From Paludibacteraceae bacterium (GTDB lineage Bacteria; Bacteroidota; Bacteroidia; Bacteroidales; Paludibacteraceae), in contig JAFXPY010000002.1 in the NCBI GenBank assembly GCA_017527495.1, positions 1 to 64,000 of the forward strand: a stretch of 64,000 nt of DNA, in the 5' to 3' direction. The position numbers were made by a program, and so were the translations under genes. Shown here piece by piece: positions 1-8,295 of the stretch; the stretch's first letter is position 1; every line of letters starts with the position of its first letter. The notes beneath the pieces are model-generated. The model saw only the letters and a list, made by a program, of their open reading frames with translations. It did no database searches and had not been told where the DNA came from.

Positions 1-537
1 GTAAAGAGCATCGGCCGATGAAAGCGAAGAAATGTTTGTTTTCAGTCGTCTATCGCTTGAAGTAACAAAAGAAGCTGCAGTCATTGTTCCTGTTGCCTTC
101 ACATCGCCTGAAAAATAACCGGCATAAGTGCCAAGACCAGAGGTCGGTAATGCAGAACCTGTGGCACCATAAATGCCCACGCCATATTCAGCCACACCGG
201 CGACACCAATCATAACGATATTTGAAAAGGCTCTTGGTTCATCACTATTGAGAATAACAGGTCCGTTTCCTGCATATTTAACTTTACCAAAAATAGCTGA
301 TCCTTGGCGGTCTGTATATAAGTTTCTTTGTGAATTTAACTCTGAATATAAACCTATATAATTACCGTAATTAAGAAGCCTGATAGTTTGCAACCCTGCA
401 TTGACACTAAAATTAGTAGCAGAGCCGAGAGCGACGCTATTGTTTAGGCGAATGCGTCCGATGCTATCAACTTTGAGTTGAGCATTTGCCATAACAACCA
501 CTGATATGGCAAAAAGAAATAAAATTGTTTTTTTCAT
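1..537 (-). CDS. Secreted protein with C-terminal S74 (endosialidase chaperone) motif, partial
   Basis: The gene runs off the left edge, with 179 codons visible from the ATG at 537. Residues 1-20 form a signal peptide ending ANAQ, so the product is exported. The middle part (about 21-150) is Gly/Asn-rich and resembles the beta-structured stalks found before S74 domains. Residues 161-169 read SDRRLKTNI, the hallmark opening of the peptidase S74 intramolecular chaperone domain, which trims itself off after trimer folding in phage tail spikes and some bacterial surface proteins. The rest of that domain lies outside the window. A promoter sits at 595-627. The S74 motif is clear, but the role of this protein is unknown. 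Confidence 0.8.
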   Translation of the reverse strand, partial: MKKTILFLFAISVVVMANAQLKVDSIGRIRLNNSVALGSATNFSVNAGLQTIRLLNYGNYIGLYSELNSQRNLYTDRQGSAIFGKVKYAGNGPVILNSDEPRAFSNIVMIGVAGVAEYGVGIYGATGSALPTSGLGTYAGYFSGDVKATGTMTAASFVTSSDRRLKTNISSLSSADALY

Positions 538-594
538 GATGTCTTGTGGTATTTAAAAATTAATAAAATATTGTGATAAACAAATTTATGCCTG

Positions 595-627
595 CAAAGT
601 TATATAATTAAATTAAAAACTCCCAAA
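595..627 (-). promoter_or_regulatory. Bacteroidota promoter for the S74 protein gene
   Basis: On the minus strand, TAACTTTG (602-595) matches the -7 consensus TAnnTTTG and TTTG (627-624) matches the -33 box, with a 21-bp gap. Confidence 0.75.
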
Positions 628-630
628 AAT

Positions 631-699
631 AGGTGTGGATATTTGCTGTGCAACCATATCTGAATATCAGCGAGTTATGAAAATGAGGTGTGGATATTT
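631..699 (-). promoter_or_regulatory. Paired upstream motif (copy A)
   Basis: Two copies of GTGGATATTT (plus-strand 635-644 and 690-699), inside 14-nt exact repeats AGGTGTGGATATTT, lie just upstream of the -33 box. The 69-bp stretch resembles 1508-1574 upstream of the next minus-strand promoter. It is interpreted as a shared operator. Confidence 0.5.
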
Positions 700-906
700 T
701 CATTTGCCGCTATTTTTGAGCTTTAATTTTTGCTTATTTCAGACATTAAAACTTGCTAATTATTGCGGTTAGAAGTGTAATTTGTAGTAATAATTCAATT
801 TATTACAGTATTTAACAAAGAATATTGCTCTAAATTACCCGATGAAATCGAAGATTTGGACATGCTTGATATCTTGGCAGTGGTAGTATTGTAGATAAGT
901 TAAAAA
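700..906. other. Intergenic DNA without a recognisable gene
   Basis: No start-bearing reading frame of note. The plus strand has a 37-codon open stretch (781-894) without a usable start, ending in a hydrophobic tail. It may be a decayed gene end or chance. Confidence 0.4.
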
Positions 907-1031
907 TTAGTCTACATATTGTATGTTTATTATGTTTATTGCTGTTTCTATGCATTTATCGTATGAATTGATTTCTTTTTCTCCTTTCCAATCAATATCT
1001 TCAAAATCAATCTCAGTATTATCAAATTTTG
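907..1031 (-). pseudogene. Orphan C-terminal gene remnant
   Basis: On the minus strand an open frame of about 40 codons ends at TAA (909-907). Its translation is rich in Asp/Glu/Lys/Ile (for example FDNTEIDFEDIDWKGEKE) and looks coding. There is no ATG, GTG or TTG at a sensible place, because the frame is closed just upstream by a TGA near the end of the DUF3244 gene. The simplest reading is the 3' end of a gene whose 5' part has been deleted. The family is not recognised. Confidence 0.4.
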
Positions 1032-1034
1032 ATG

Positions 1035-1436
1035 TTATTCAACTGAAAATTCGCCTATTAGAATAAGATCATCACTCTGAATCTCTATTGAATAATCACC
1101 TGCCGATGGTATTTGTTCAATACTGATACCTACAAATTGTTGATTGACAATAATAGAGCCGATAGAATTGCGTACAATGACAGTAGCGATATTGCTATTT
1201 TGTGAGGATACCGCGAGTGTTCTTCCTGTTATCGTTGCCCGATAATCATTCGGTCGTGGCGGATTTTCTTCTTGTCCTATATTGCTATCTAATGGACTGT
1301 CCCCATTGTTGCTCTCAGAACTTGTTAACTCAAATAATAGGATTTCGTTTTCTGTTTCATCTGCGTTAAGCAGTAAAGTTGGTGTAGTGAATAACATACA
1401 ACACAACAAAAGAAATAAATTTGTTTTCATACTCAA
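1035..1436 (-). CDS. Small secreted DUF3244-like protein
   Basis: This is a 133-residue product. It has a signal peptide (residues 1 to about 24, Lys then a Leu/Cys-rich core), an acidic Ser/Asn-rich linker, and from about residue 65 one beta-sandwich-like domain ending in a GDYSIEI...GEFSVE pattern. The short beta-rich domain with a late Gly-x-Tyr and final Gly-Glu-Phe strand is typical of DUF3244, a Bacteroidota family of exported proteins of unknown function. The second Met (position 3) is an equally plausible start. The gene has its own promoter (1469-1502) and the paired upstream motif, and lies directly downstream of a TPR/HTH regulator gene on the same strand. Confidence 0.65.
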   Translation of the reverse strand: MSMKTNLFLLLCCMLFTTPTLLLNADETENEILLFELTSSESNNGDSPLDSNIGQEENPPRPNDYRATITGRTLAVSSQNSNIATVIVRNSIGSIIVNQQFVGISIEQIPSAGDYSIEIQSDDLILIGEFSVE

Positions 1437-1468
1437 AATTTTTAATGTTTATATTTGTTTGTGTTGTG

Positions 1469-1502
1469 CAAAGTTATAAAGTTTTATTCTGCAAACCACA
1501 AA
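1469..1502 (-). promoter_or_regulatory. Bacteroidota promoter for the DUF3244-like gene
   Basis: TAACTTTG (1476-1469) is the -7 box and TTTG (1502-1499) the -33 box, with a 22-bp gap. The same -7 octamer is used at 602-595. Confidence 0.7.
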
Positions 1503-1507
1503 AAAAT

Positions 1508-1574
1508 GTGGAAATTTGATTTTGCATAATTGTCTGAACTTTAGCAGAATGTGTAAATTGGGGCGTGGAAATTT
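1508..1574 (-). promoter_or_regulatory. Paired upstream motif (copy B)
   Basis: Two copies of GTGGAAATTT (plus-strand 1508-1517 and 1565-1574) are 57 bp apart. The proximal copy begins 32 bp from the -7 box, against 33 bp in copy A. The intervening DNA also matches copy A in patches (TCTGAA, then AGC). Confidence 0.5.
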
Positions 1575-1588
1575 TTGAATAGTTTTAT

Positions 1589-3148
1589 TTATATTTGTCC
1601 ATTTAGTGCTATTTTCATAAGAGCATTCCTTAAATTTTTACTATTAGTGTTCAGTTTTTTTGCTGTTATACTTTTGAGGTTTCTAATACCTGATTGAGAA
1701 TAACATAGTAGTTCGGCTAATTGTTTTGAACTATATTCACCGATCAAAACTAAAACACAAAGCTGAATTTCTCTTTTGTTTAACTTTTGGGTAGCCTTAA
1801 GTTTGTTGGCAAACATGTAGAAAAGTTTGTTAACTATTTCGCACATAGTATTGTAGTTGTCCAAAGATATTTCCTTTTTTATGTCATGTGATTGTTGTAA
1901 GGCTTTACAATTATTATTGATCTGGCTAATAAGATCCTCTTTGTGCCGTTTGTTGTCTTGTTCTAATTGTTTTGATTCTTTTTTGAGTAATTCATTTTTT
2001 TGAATTATTACTTGTTGTTTTTTTCTCAAAATGTATTGTTTGCTTTGTTCTGTTTGGGTTTCAGTTTGTAATTTTTGTCGTTCTTTTACTATTTTGTATT
2101 GCTGTCTTTTTTGCCAATGTATTATTAAAAATATCACGAGTAGTAAAGTGAGTGCAATAATGAGGTAAATATAATTTGTTTTTTTTGAATTATCTTGTTC
2201 AACGAGAAGTATCGCTTGGGCAAGTTCATCATGGTAGCGATCCAAAATGTCATTTACATCTGTTCTATTTGCAGACAAGATATTAACGCTGTCTATTGAA
2301 ATGTTATTGTCGTCATGTTGGAGTATATAGTAAGCATTGCTTAAATTTTCTAATGTGGCGTTTGGAGTGATGCATTTTGCTGCATAGATTAAAGCAGAAT
2401 CTTTTATGCCCATAGAAGATAATATTTGGGCTTTCATCATAACTCCACATTGATTGTTGTTGCAATATTCAAGTTCTCTGTTTACACAAAACAGGGCGGA
2501 ATCATACATTTGTAAATTCCTATATAATAAGGTTTTTACTTGATAATACTCGGAATATAGAATAGAATCATTAGTGGTTGTGTCAACTTGTGAGAGTAAA
2601 CTTAATGTTTCTTGTTTTTTATTTTGTTTTGCTAATTCAAAGGCCATACTGCAAAGTCCATAGTAATAGGCTCTTTTGTTATTAGCTAACTTAAATTGTT
2701 TGGTTGATTTACTAAATAAGTCGAATGATAATTGGTATTTATGTTCAAGATGGCACATAGATCCCATATTGCTATATGTTCTGCCAAGGATATTATATTC
2801 TTCAGTGTTTATTTGCCGAAATGGAACCCCAATTTGATTGCTAAATGCCGTTTCCGGGTCTGTGTGAGAGGCTTTAATAAAACAGCGCATTGCTCCCAAC
2901 TGATTACCTTTTTTTCTTAAAAGTTTTCCATAGTAGTAATTGATGCAGGCAAACTCTTTGGGATAAAAATTCCTATATATGAAATTATCAAGTGTGTGAG
3001 CTGATTTTGCCAAGCGAATACTATCTTCAAAGACAATATTATATGCACGCAAACTATCTGCTTGTATAGCTATTTGTCGAGCTTCTTGCAGTCTAACGCA
3101 AGAGGTTGCAAAAAACAAAAATGATATGTATATTACAACTTTTTTCAA
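1589..3148 (-). CDS. Membrane-anchored TPR regulator with LuxR-like HTH
   Basis: This is a 519-residue protein. It starts with a lipoprotein-type signal (lipobox FATSC, Cys17), followed by TPR-like helical repeats (about 60-300), one transmembrane helix (about 325-343), a Gln/Lys-rich coiled coil (about 345-400) and a C-terminal LuxR-like helix-turn-helix (about 455-510, with KLNKREIQLC and LLCYSQSGIRNLKS). The order places the TPRs outside the inner membrane and the HTH in the cytoplasm, a layout common in Bacteroidota sensory regulators. The start is TTG at 3148: a stop codon lies three codons upstream and no internal ATG would keep the signal peptide. Its target is not known; the two downstream secreted-protein promoters are candidates by proximity. 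Confidence 0.8.
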   Translation of the reverse strand: MKKVVIYISFLFFATSCVRLQEARQIAIQADSLRAYNIVFEDSIRLAKSAHTLDNFIYRNFYPKEFACINYYYGKLLRKKGNQLGAMRCFIKASHTDPETAFSNQIGVPFRQINTEEYNILGRTYSNMGSMCHLEHKYQLSFDLFSKSTKQFKLANNKRAYYYGLCSMAFELAKQNKKQETLSLLSQVDTTTNDSILYSEYYQVKTLLYRNLQMYDSALFCVNRELEYCNNNQCGVMMKAQILSSMGIKDSALIYAAKCITPNATLENLSNAYYILQHDDNNISIDSVNILSANRTDVNDILDRYHDELAQAILLVEQDNSKKTNYIYLIIALTLLLVIFLIIHWQKRQQYKIVKERQKLQTETQTEQSKQYILRKKQQVIIQKNELLKKESKQLEQDNKRHKEDLISQINNNCKALQQSHDIKKEISLDNYNTMCEIVNKLFYMFANKLKATQKLNKREIQLCVLVLIGEYSSKQLAELLCYSQSGIRNLKSITAKKLNTNSKNLRNALMKIALNGQI

Positions 3149-3204
3149 AATGGATTATGCGAATATACAATTTACAGTTTTATGTAGAAAAATAGTTTTC
3201 CGTT

Positions 3205-4680
3205 TTATTCCCAACCATCAAAGATATGCTCGTCATAGTAATTGTGTTCATCTTTGTGTATAGGTTTCCACACTTGTGCAAAGAACGGATTGTTTTTTGC
3301 GATTTCATCGTAATTCCATGGAGCCGGTAAACATTCAGGACACCAATGCCCTCCAAGCAGAATGAGTGCCGGACTTGCTTTGAAACGATGCCCAAACTGG
3401 CATTGCCATTCAAGTTGAGTCGCCATATCGCCCGTTTTCATCGTAGTCGTAAGACATTTTCCGCCTCTATATTCTGCAGCTTGCTGCATATCTCCTATTG
3501 TTAGTTCTGAGATCTTTTTGTTCTCATCGTAGCCATGATTGAGTACGATGGCCTTAGTTGGATCGTCCATTGGACGCGATGTGTCTAATTTATCCCAATT
3601 AGGTATCTTTTGCCATTCTTCTTTTGAACCATAAAAGGCAGCGATGCGAGCTCGATTATTTGTTTTTATCCAGTCTTGAGTGCCGAGGTTTTTCTTGTAA
3701 GCTAATTGGCGCAAAATAGGTTTTATTAGCCATGCCGGTGCAAGTGGTGTTAAGCGGAAATACCATGGCAGATGTTTTGCCATTTGGGCAAAATATTCGT
3801 CAACTGGTGTATTTGCGCGGAAATGCAGATAATCTTCAAGTACCTGACTGTCCAAATACCATTGTCCATGAAAATTGCGAAGCACAAACCACTTTGGTTC
3901 AAAGATTTTTTCGGGAGGAGGACAGCCGATGGCTTTGAGAAGTTTTTGCTCAAACTCATAGTTTGAAAGACGATATTCCGGACCTGAGCCGATATTATAG
4001 AATCTATTCCAAAAGTCCTGGGGTACTGACGGGTCGCAAATATTGGCAAGCAGTCTGCCACTATCTTCAACAGTAGCCCATTCCAATACGCCACGAATTG
4101 GAACATGAAACATGATGGGATCAAAGTTCTTGAGTATGGCGGGGTAGAGAATGCCAGATTGACGCAGGCATACCCAGCGTTTTATGCCGGAATCAACAAT
4201 AATGCGTTCGGCTATTGTTTTGGTTATTGCATAATGGTCGTAAACAGAAATAGATATAGGGTCGCCTGTTCGTCCCCAATGGATAGGTTCGTTGCGGTCG
4301 GATGTCTGGGCCACAGAGCCGATATAGACCACTTTAGGCTGTCTGTCTTGGGGTTGAGCAAGAACGGCTTTCGCTATGTTTTCTGCGGCGCCGATATTGA
4401 TGCGACGGGTGGTCTTAGGCTTGTAGTCCGCTTGAGGTGAAACCATGCCACCGACATGCAAGACAATGTCACTATCGGTTACACCTTTGAGAACATCTTC
4501 GTAGCGGGTTAAATCACCCCAAACTATATTTATTTTGTCTTGCAGACTATGTAGTTTTTCGATGTTTTTTTTACTTTTACGTGCAAGAATGGTTACTTGC
4601 ATATCGGGCTTTTTGAGCAGTTCTTGAAGTCCTGCCCAGCCCATAGTACCGGTGGCACCGGTGAGAAACACTTTTGTCAT
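3205..4680 (-). CDS. NAD-dependent epimerase/SDR with C-terminal zinc-ribbon domain
   Basis: This is a 491-residue protein. Residues 1 to about 330 are an extended short-chain dehydrogenase: TGATGTMG (7-14) binds the dinucleotide, and Tyr150/Lys154 (YAITK) are the catalytic pair. The substrate is probably a sugar or steroid-like ketone/alcohol, but this cannot be read from sequence. After a linker, residues about 400-455 carry a zinc-ribbon-like module with CxxxH (Cys427, His431) and CPEC (Cys447, Cys450), preceded by a GGKCL motif. That pattern is known from DNA-binding or endonuclease-associated zinc ribbons, so the fusion is odd. The ATG overlaps the antiporter stop by 4 nt, indicating translational coupling. 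Confidence 0.8.
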   Translation of the reverse strand: MTKVFLTGATGTMGWAGLQELLKKPDMQVTILARKSKKNIEKLHSLQDKINIVWGDLTRYEDVLKGVTDSDIVLHVGGMVSPQADYKPKTTRRINIGAAENIAKAVLAQPQDRQPKVVYIGSVAQTSDRNEPIHWGRTGDPISISVYDHYAITKTIAERIIVDSGIKRWVCLRQSGILYPAILKNFDPIMFHVPIRGVLEWATVEDSGRLLANICDPSVPQDFWNRFYNIGSGPEYRLSNYEFEQKLLKAIGCPPPEKIFEPKWFVLRNFHGQWYLDSQVLEDYLHFRANTPVDEYFAQMAKHLPWYFRLTPLAPAWLIKPILRQLAYKKNLGTQDWIKTNNRARIAAFYGSKEEWQKIPNWDKLDTSRPMDDPTKAIVLNHGYDENKKISELTIGDMQQAAEYRGGKCLTTTMKTGDMATQLEWQCQFGHRFKASPALILLGGHWCPECLPAPWNYDEIAKNNPFFAQVWKPIHKDEHNYYDEHIFDGWE

Positions 4681-6281
4681 TTTTTATTCTTTTTAGAAAG
4701 GATTTTCCGTGATTTGAGATATTTAATTGCCCCCTGAAAGGCCACAGGCATGGCTATATTCTTGTGTTTGGCGTGTTCCAGAATGATGCTCTCAAGGTCA
4801 GCAAGCGCATTTTTGTCGTTACTGATAACAAGCAGATGATCGTTAGGACGAAGGTCTGTTTTGCCTGTTGGGACAAATAGTGCTTCACCGCTTCGTGAAC
4901 GTCTCGGACGGCGCACCATGATTGCCAATGTGTGAGCAGGTAACCCTAAATCCATAAGCAGATTGCTGCCCTCAAGCATCTCTTCTGTAATCTTTATTTC
5001 TGTGGAAACAGATTTTGCTTCCTCTAATATATCTGTTTCGCTTGTGGCTTCAATATTAAGGTGTTGTTCTTTTGTCTCTTCTTCAACTTTGAGTAATTTA
5101 GCTGCGTATGGAATAGACGTTCCCTGAATAAGTAGCGAGATGAGTGTACAGACAAACACTATGTCGAAAATCTGATTGCCATTGGGTACTTGAGCAGCAA
5201 CGCACAAAATGGCAAAAATAATGGGTGATGCTCCACGCAATCCGACCCATGAAACAAAGAGACGTGCATTGAATGGTAATGTCTTGCGCCACCCTAACAA
5301 ACAAATGAATGTGCTCAATGGTCGGGCTATAAAAATCATAATCACGCTTATAATCAAAGCAGGAAGCCATACTTCACTTTGTATCATATCGCTTGGATTG
5401 ACTAATAAACCAAGTGTCAAGAACATTATCAACTGACATAACCAACTTATTCCGTCAAAAAAATTCATCGTTGATGTCTTGTGGGCAAATTTGTTGTTGC
5501 CAAACATTAAGCCACCAATATAAACAGCAAGATACGGATTACCGGCAAGATAATATGTTGCCGAAAAAATGAATATGCAACTTGCAAAAACCAAAATAGG
5601 GTAAAGAGATTGATTGCTGATGGATATCTTGTTGATGAACCAAACTAATGCATTCCCGAGCAGAAAGCCGACGAGTGCTCCGATAATAATTTGTAGAAGT
5701 ATCGTTCCTGCTATGTTTAAAGCAGATGGCACAAATTCAGCATTTACAATGCCTATCATCGTTGTGGTGAGAATATAAGCGACAGGGTCGTTACTTCCAC
5801 TCTCAAGCTCAAGCATGGGTTGGAGATGGTATTTGAGCTTGATTTTTTTTGTGCGCAATATGCTGAATACAGAGGCTGAATCTGTTGATGACATAGTGGC
5901 ACCAATCAAAAGACATGATGCAATCGGCACTGTGGCAAGCAAAGGTGTTTTGCCCAGAAGCCACCATGTAATACCCGTAAAACCTGCCATCAGCACAACG
6001 CCTATTGTGGCAAGGACAATTCCCTGACCCAAGATAGGCCGAATAGTCTCAAATTTGGTGTCCATTCCGCCGGAGAACAAGATTATGCAAAGAGCACAAG
6101 TACCAATAGCTTGCGCTAAACCTATATTTGCAAAATTAAGACCTAAGCCATCGACGCCAAATATCATACCGACAAGTAAGAATAAAAGCAATGCCGGGAC
6201 ACCGAATTTTGCCCCAATCTTGTCGGAAACTATACTGACAATGAAAAGAACAGAAAGAATTAAAAGATAAAATTCAACCAT
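4677..6281 (-). CDS. nhaP2: K+/H+ (cation/proton) antiporter, CPA1 NhaP2/CvrA type
   Basis: This is a 534-residue inner-membrane protein with about 12-13 transmembrane helices. Family signatures are GATMSSTDSASVFSILR (127-143) and ESGSNDP (160-166); Asp165 is the expected cation/proton-exchanging residue. After the last helix, a cytoplasmic region (about 405-510) contains an RCK_C/TrkA-C domain (LVISND), the usual ligand-sensing module of the NhaP2/CvrA subgroup. The likely role is K+ or Na+ efflux in exchange for protons in pH and osmotic control. The gene is followed without a gap by the SDR gene. The symbol is given by family resemblance; ion specificity is not determined. Confidence 0.85.
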   Translation of the reverse strand: MVEFYLLILSVLFIVSIVSDKIGAKFGVPALLLFLLVGMIFGVDGLGLNFANIGLAQAIGTCALCIILFSGGMDTKFETIRPILGQGIVLATIGVVLMAGFTGITWWLLGKTPLLATVPIASCLLIGATMSSTDSASVFSILRTKKIKLKYHLQPMLELESGSNDPVAYILTTTMIGIVNAEFVPSALNIAGTILLQIIIGALVGFLLGNALVWFINKISISNQSLYPILVFASCIFIFSATYYLAGNPYLAVYIGGLMFGNNKFAHKTSTMNFFDGISWLCQLIMFLTLGLLVNPSDMIQSEVWLPALIISVIMIFIARPLSTFICLLGWRKTLPFNARLFVSWVGLRGASPIIFAILCVAAQVPNGNQIFDIVFVCTLISLLIQGTSIPYAAKLLKVEEETKEQHLNIEATSETDILEEAKSVSTEIKITEEMLEGSNLLMDLGLPAHTLAIMVRRPRRSRSGEALFVPTGKTDLRPNDHLLVISNDKNALADLESIILEHAKHKNIAMPVAFQGAIKYLKSRKILSKKNKK

Positions 6282-6299
6282 GGGGAAAAGTGAAAATAC

Positions 6300-6728
6300 T
6301 TATTGCTGGGGTAGTAAAACTGAATTGATGGCACTTTCAAGCGTTTCTTTAGGCAATAGACCTTGTGCAAGTTGTGGCTTGCCTACTGCAGGGCAAAATA
6401 AGATTGTAGGAATAGAGCGAATTCCAAACACTGCCGCTAATTCACGCTCTTGCTCAATATCAACTTTATAAAAGCGGACTTTACCTTGATATTTTACAGC
6501 AAGTTCTTCCATTATTGGCGCCAATCGCTTGCAAGGACCACACCATGTTGTATAGAAATCAATAATGCATGGAATATCACTTTCATATACCCATTGATTT
6601 GGGTTTTGCTTGTAGTTGAACACAACCTCTTGAAACTCTTTGGTGGTCATATAATCAACTAAACTCTGTGAATAGGCACAAGTAATACAAAAAAAACAAA
6701 AAATAAGTGCTAATTTGAACTTTTTCAT
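6300..6728 (-). CDS. Exported thioredoxin-fold protein
   Basis: This is a 142-residue protein with a signal peptide (1-20, ending AYSQ) and one thioredoxin domain. The active site is WCGPC (62-66), and the cis-proline stretch IRSIPT is present. A redox-active Cys pair with an export signal suggests a periplasmic thiol reductase or oxidase, perhaps supporting cytochrome or protein disulfide maturation; the partner is unknown. It lies just upstream of the antiporter gene (18-nt gap) on the same strand and probably heads that operon from the promoter at 6751-6781. Confidence 0.88.
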   Translation of the reverse strand: MKKFKLALIFCFFCITCAYSQSLVDYMTTKEFQEVVFNYKQNPNQWVYESDIPCIIDFYTTWCGPCKRLAPIMEELAVKYQGKVRFYKVDIEQERELAAVFGIRSIPTILFCPAVGKPQLAQGLLPKETLESAINSVLLPQQ

Positions 6729-6750
6729 ACAAAAACAATCTTTTGAAATG

Positions 6751-6781
6751 CAAAATTAACAAAATTATTTTGTTATTACAA
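6751..6781 (-). promoter_or_regulatory. Promoter for the thioredoxin-antiporter-SDR operon
   Basis: TAATTTTG (6758-6751) is the -7 box. A TTG at 6781-6779 is a weaker -33 box with a 20-bp gap. It is back to back with the aroB promoter. Confidence 0.65.
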
Positions 6782-6798
6782 GAAAAGCAGTAATTTTG
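6769..6798 (+). promoter_or_regulatory. Promoter for aroB
   Basis: TTTG (6769-6772) and TAATTTTG (6791-6798) are separated by 18 bp. Transcription would begin near 6805, leaving a leader of only about 5-15 nt. Confidence 0.65.
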
Positions 6799-6818
6799 CA
6801 GTGTAAAAAATGAAAAAA

Positions 6819-7919
6819 ATGAAAATAACAGTTGATTTAGACCTTGAGCTTCGTGAGGCTGTCGCACTTTATGAACGAGAGCAGGTGTTTGTTCTAACTG
6901 ACGAGAATGTTAGACAGAATTGCTTGTCGATTGTACAACAAACTCTCAGCCTGCCGGAAAATAATATACTTGTGATTGCTGCCGGTGACGAAAACAAAAA
7001 TCTTGACACTCTATCATGGATATGGACACAACTATCTAATCGTCATGCTACTCGCCATTCGTTGTTGATTAATCTCGGTGGCGGTATGGTTACAGATATT
7101 GGCGGTTTCGCAGCTTCTACTTTCAAACGCGGAATTCACTTTGTCAATATCCCCACAACACTTCTTGCTTGTGTCGATGCGGCTGTGGGGGGCAAATGTG
7201 CCATCAATTTTAATGGTTTGAAAAACGAAATCGGTTTAATCAAATTGCCGGACGAAATCATTGTTTATCCTCCATTTTTTGCAACACTATCTGAACAACA
7301 ATTTCTATCTGGTTATGCAGAGATGCTAAAACATGGACTTATCTCGTCAGATATAGACACAAACATATTGCTCTCTTTCAATCTTGATGAATTTTTCGCC
7401 AACATCAGCAAACCCATAATTACCGATGAAATCGGGAATGAAAGCGTCAATCCTTTTCTCGAAAATTTCATTCACATGCTAAGCCGAAGTATTGAGATTA
7501 AACAATATATTGTAGATCAAGACATAGAAGAATCGTCGTTGCGTAAGAGCCTAAACTTTGGACATACTGTCGGTCATGCTCTGGAAACACTTTCTCTGCA
7601 TAAAGGTCAAGCCCTTCCTCATGGTTATGCTGTGATGTATGGAATGATAGCAGAACTATATCTTTCTGTAGCTAAACTGAATTTTCCAACGCAAAAATTA
7701 CAGCGTGTCATAACTTTTATGATAGAAAATTATGGCAAGCCATCGTGTCAGTGTAAAGAATATGAATTGTTATACGATTTGATGTTACACGACAAAAAAA
7801 ACCTGAATTCATCGGAAGTCAACTTCACTTTGCTTGCTGATGTCGGTCGCCCGAGAGTTAATCAAATTGCAAGTAAAAATGAAATATTTGAGGCATTGGA
7901 TTTCCTGCTGAATTTATAG
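6819..7919 (+). CDS. aroB: 3-dehydroquinate synthase
   Basis: This enzyme converts DAHP to 3-dehydroquinate, the second step of the shikimate pathway, using NAD+ and a divalent metal. The NAD-binding loop GGGMVTDIGG, the PTTLLACVDAAVGGK signature, and the metal ligands in GYAEMLKHG, FGHTVGHALE and LPHGYAV are all present. Length is about 366 residues, normal for the family. Two in-frame ATGs exist (6810 and 6819). The second is preferred because the predicted transcription start is near 6805 and the homologous part starts with KITVDL. The gene is monocistronic or read together with the repeat protein behind it. Confidence 0.93.
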   Translation: MKITVDLDLELREAVALYEREQVFVLTDENVRQNCLSIVQQTLSLPENNILVIAAGDENKNLDTLSWIWTQLSNRHATRHSLLINLGGGMVTDIGGFAASTFKRGIHFVNIPTTLLACVDAAVGGKCAINFNGLKNEIGLIKLPDEIIVYPPFFATLSEQQFLSGYAEMLKHGLISSDIDTNILLSFNLDEFFANISKPIITDEIGNESVNPFLENFIHMLSRSIEIKQYIVDQDIEESSLRKSLNFGHTVGHALETLSLHKGQALPHGYAVMYGMIAELYLSVAKLNFPTQKLQRVITFMIENYGKPSCQCKEYELLYDLMLHDKKNLNSSEVNFTLLADVGRPRVNQIASKNEIFEALDFLLNL

Positions 7920-7951
7920 TATTAATTCTTTCACTAATAAATATTTTTGTT

Positions 7952-8287
7952 ATGAAAAGACTCCTTTCTATCGTTGTTTTTATGTTCGTTATGACAGCAA
8001 CTTTTTGTGAAGACGTGCGAATTATTCCAAAAGAGTGTGTTGTTGTTAAAGGTAACGAATTATTGCCTTTATATGGTAAGGTGAAGATTGTTGACTATGG
8101 TGAAGACCTAAAAGTTAAGATTGTGGATTATGGTGAAGATGTGAGAATAAAAATTGTCGATTATGGCGCTGATAGTTGCGGTAAAATCAAAATTGTCGAT
8201 TATGGTCAGGATGTGAAGGTTAAGATTGTAGATTATGGTGAGGATATCAGAATCAAAATAGTTGAATACGGCGAGGGTATTCGATGA
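7952..8287 (+). CDS. Small exported KIVDYG-repeat protein
   Basis: This is a 111-residue product. A signal peptide (1 to about 19, ending ATFC) is followed by seven near-perfect units of about 10 residues, KVKIVDYGED and variants (about 44-108), with one unit interrupted by an inserted SCGK. Alternating Lys/Val/Ile with a fixed Asp-Tyr-Gly predicts a short beta-solenoid or stacked beta-hairpins. It resembles other Bacteroidota proteins made of tandem VDY-type repeats, whose function is unknown. The repeats are diverged at DNA level (GTG/GTT/ATT swaps), so selection appears to act on the protein. It ends 8 bp from the convergent minus-strand gene. Confidence 0.7.
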   Translation: MKRLLSIVVFMFVMTATFCEDVRIIPKECVVVKGNELLPLYGKVKIVDYGEDLKVKIVDYGEDVRIKIVDYGADSCGKIKIVDYGQDVKVKIVDYGEDIRIKIVEYGEGIR

Positions 8288-8295
8288 TGTTTTTG

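Noticed and set aside
781-894. A 37-codon plus-strand open stretch ending in VVVL
   Set aside because: No usable start codon, and a stop lies directly upstream. It is too short to support as a gene, though it may be a relic.
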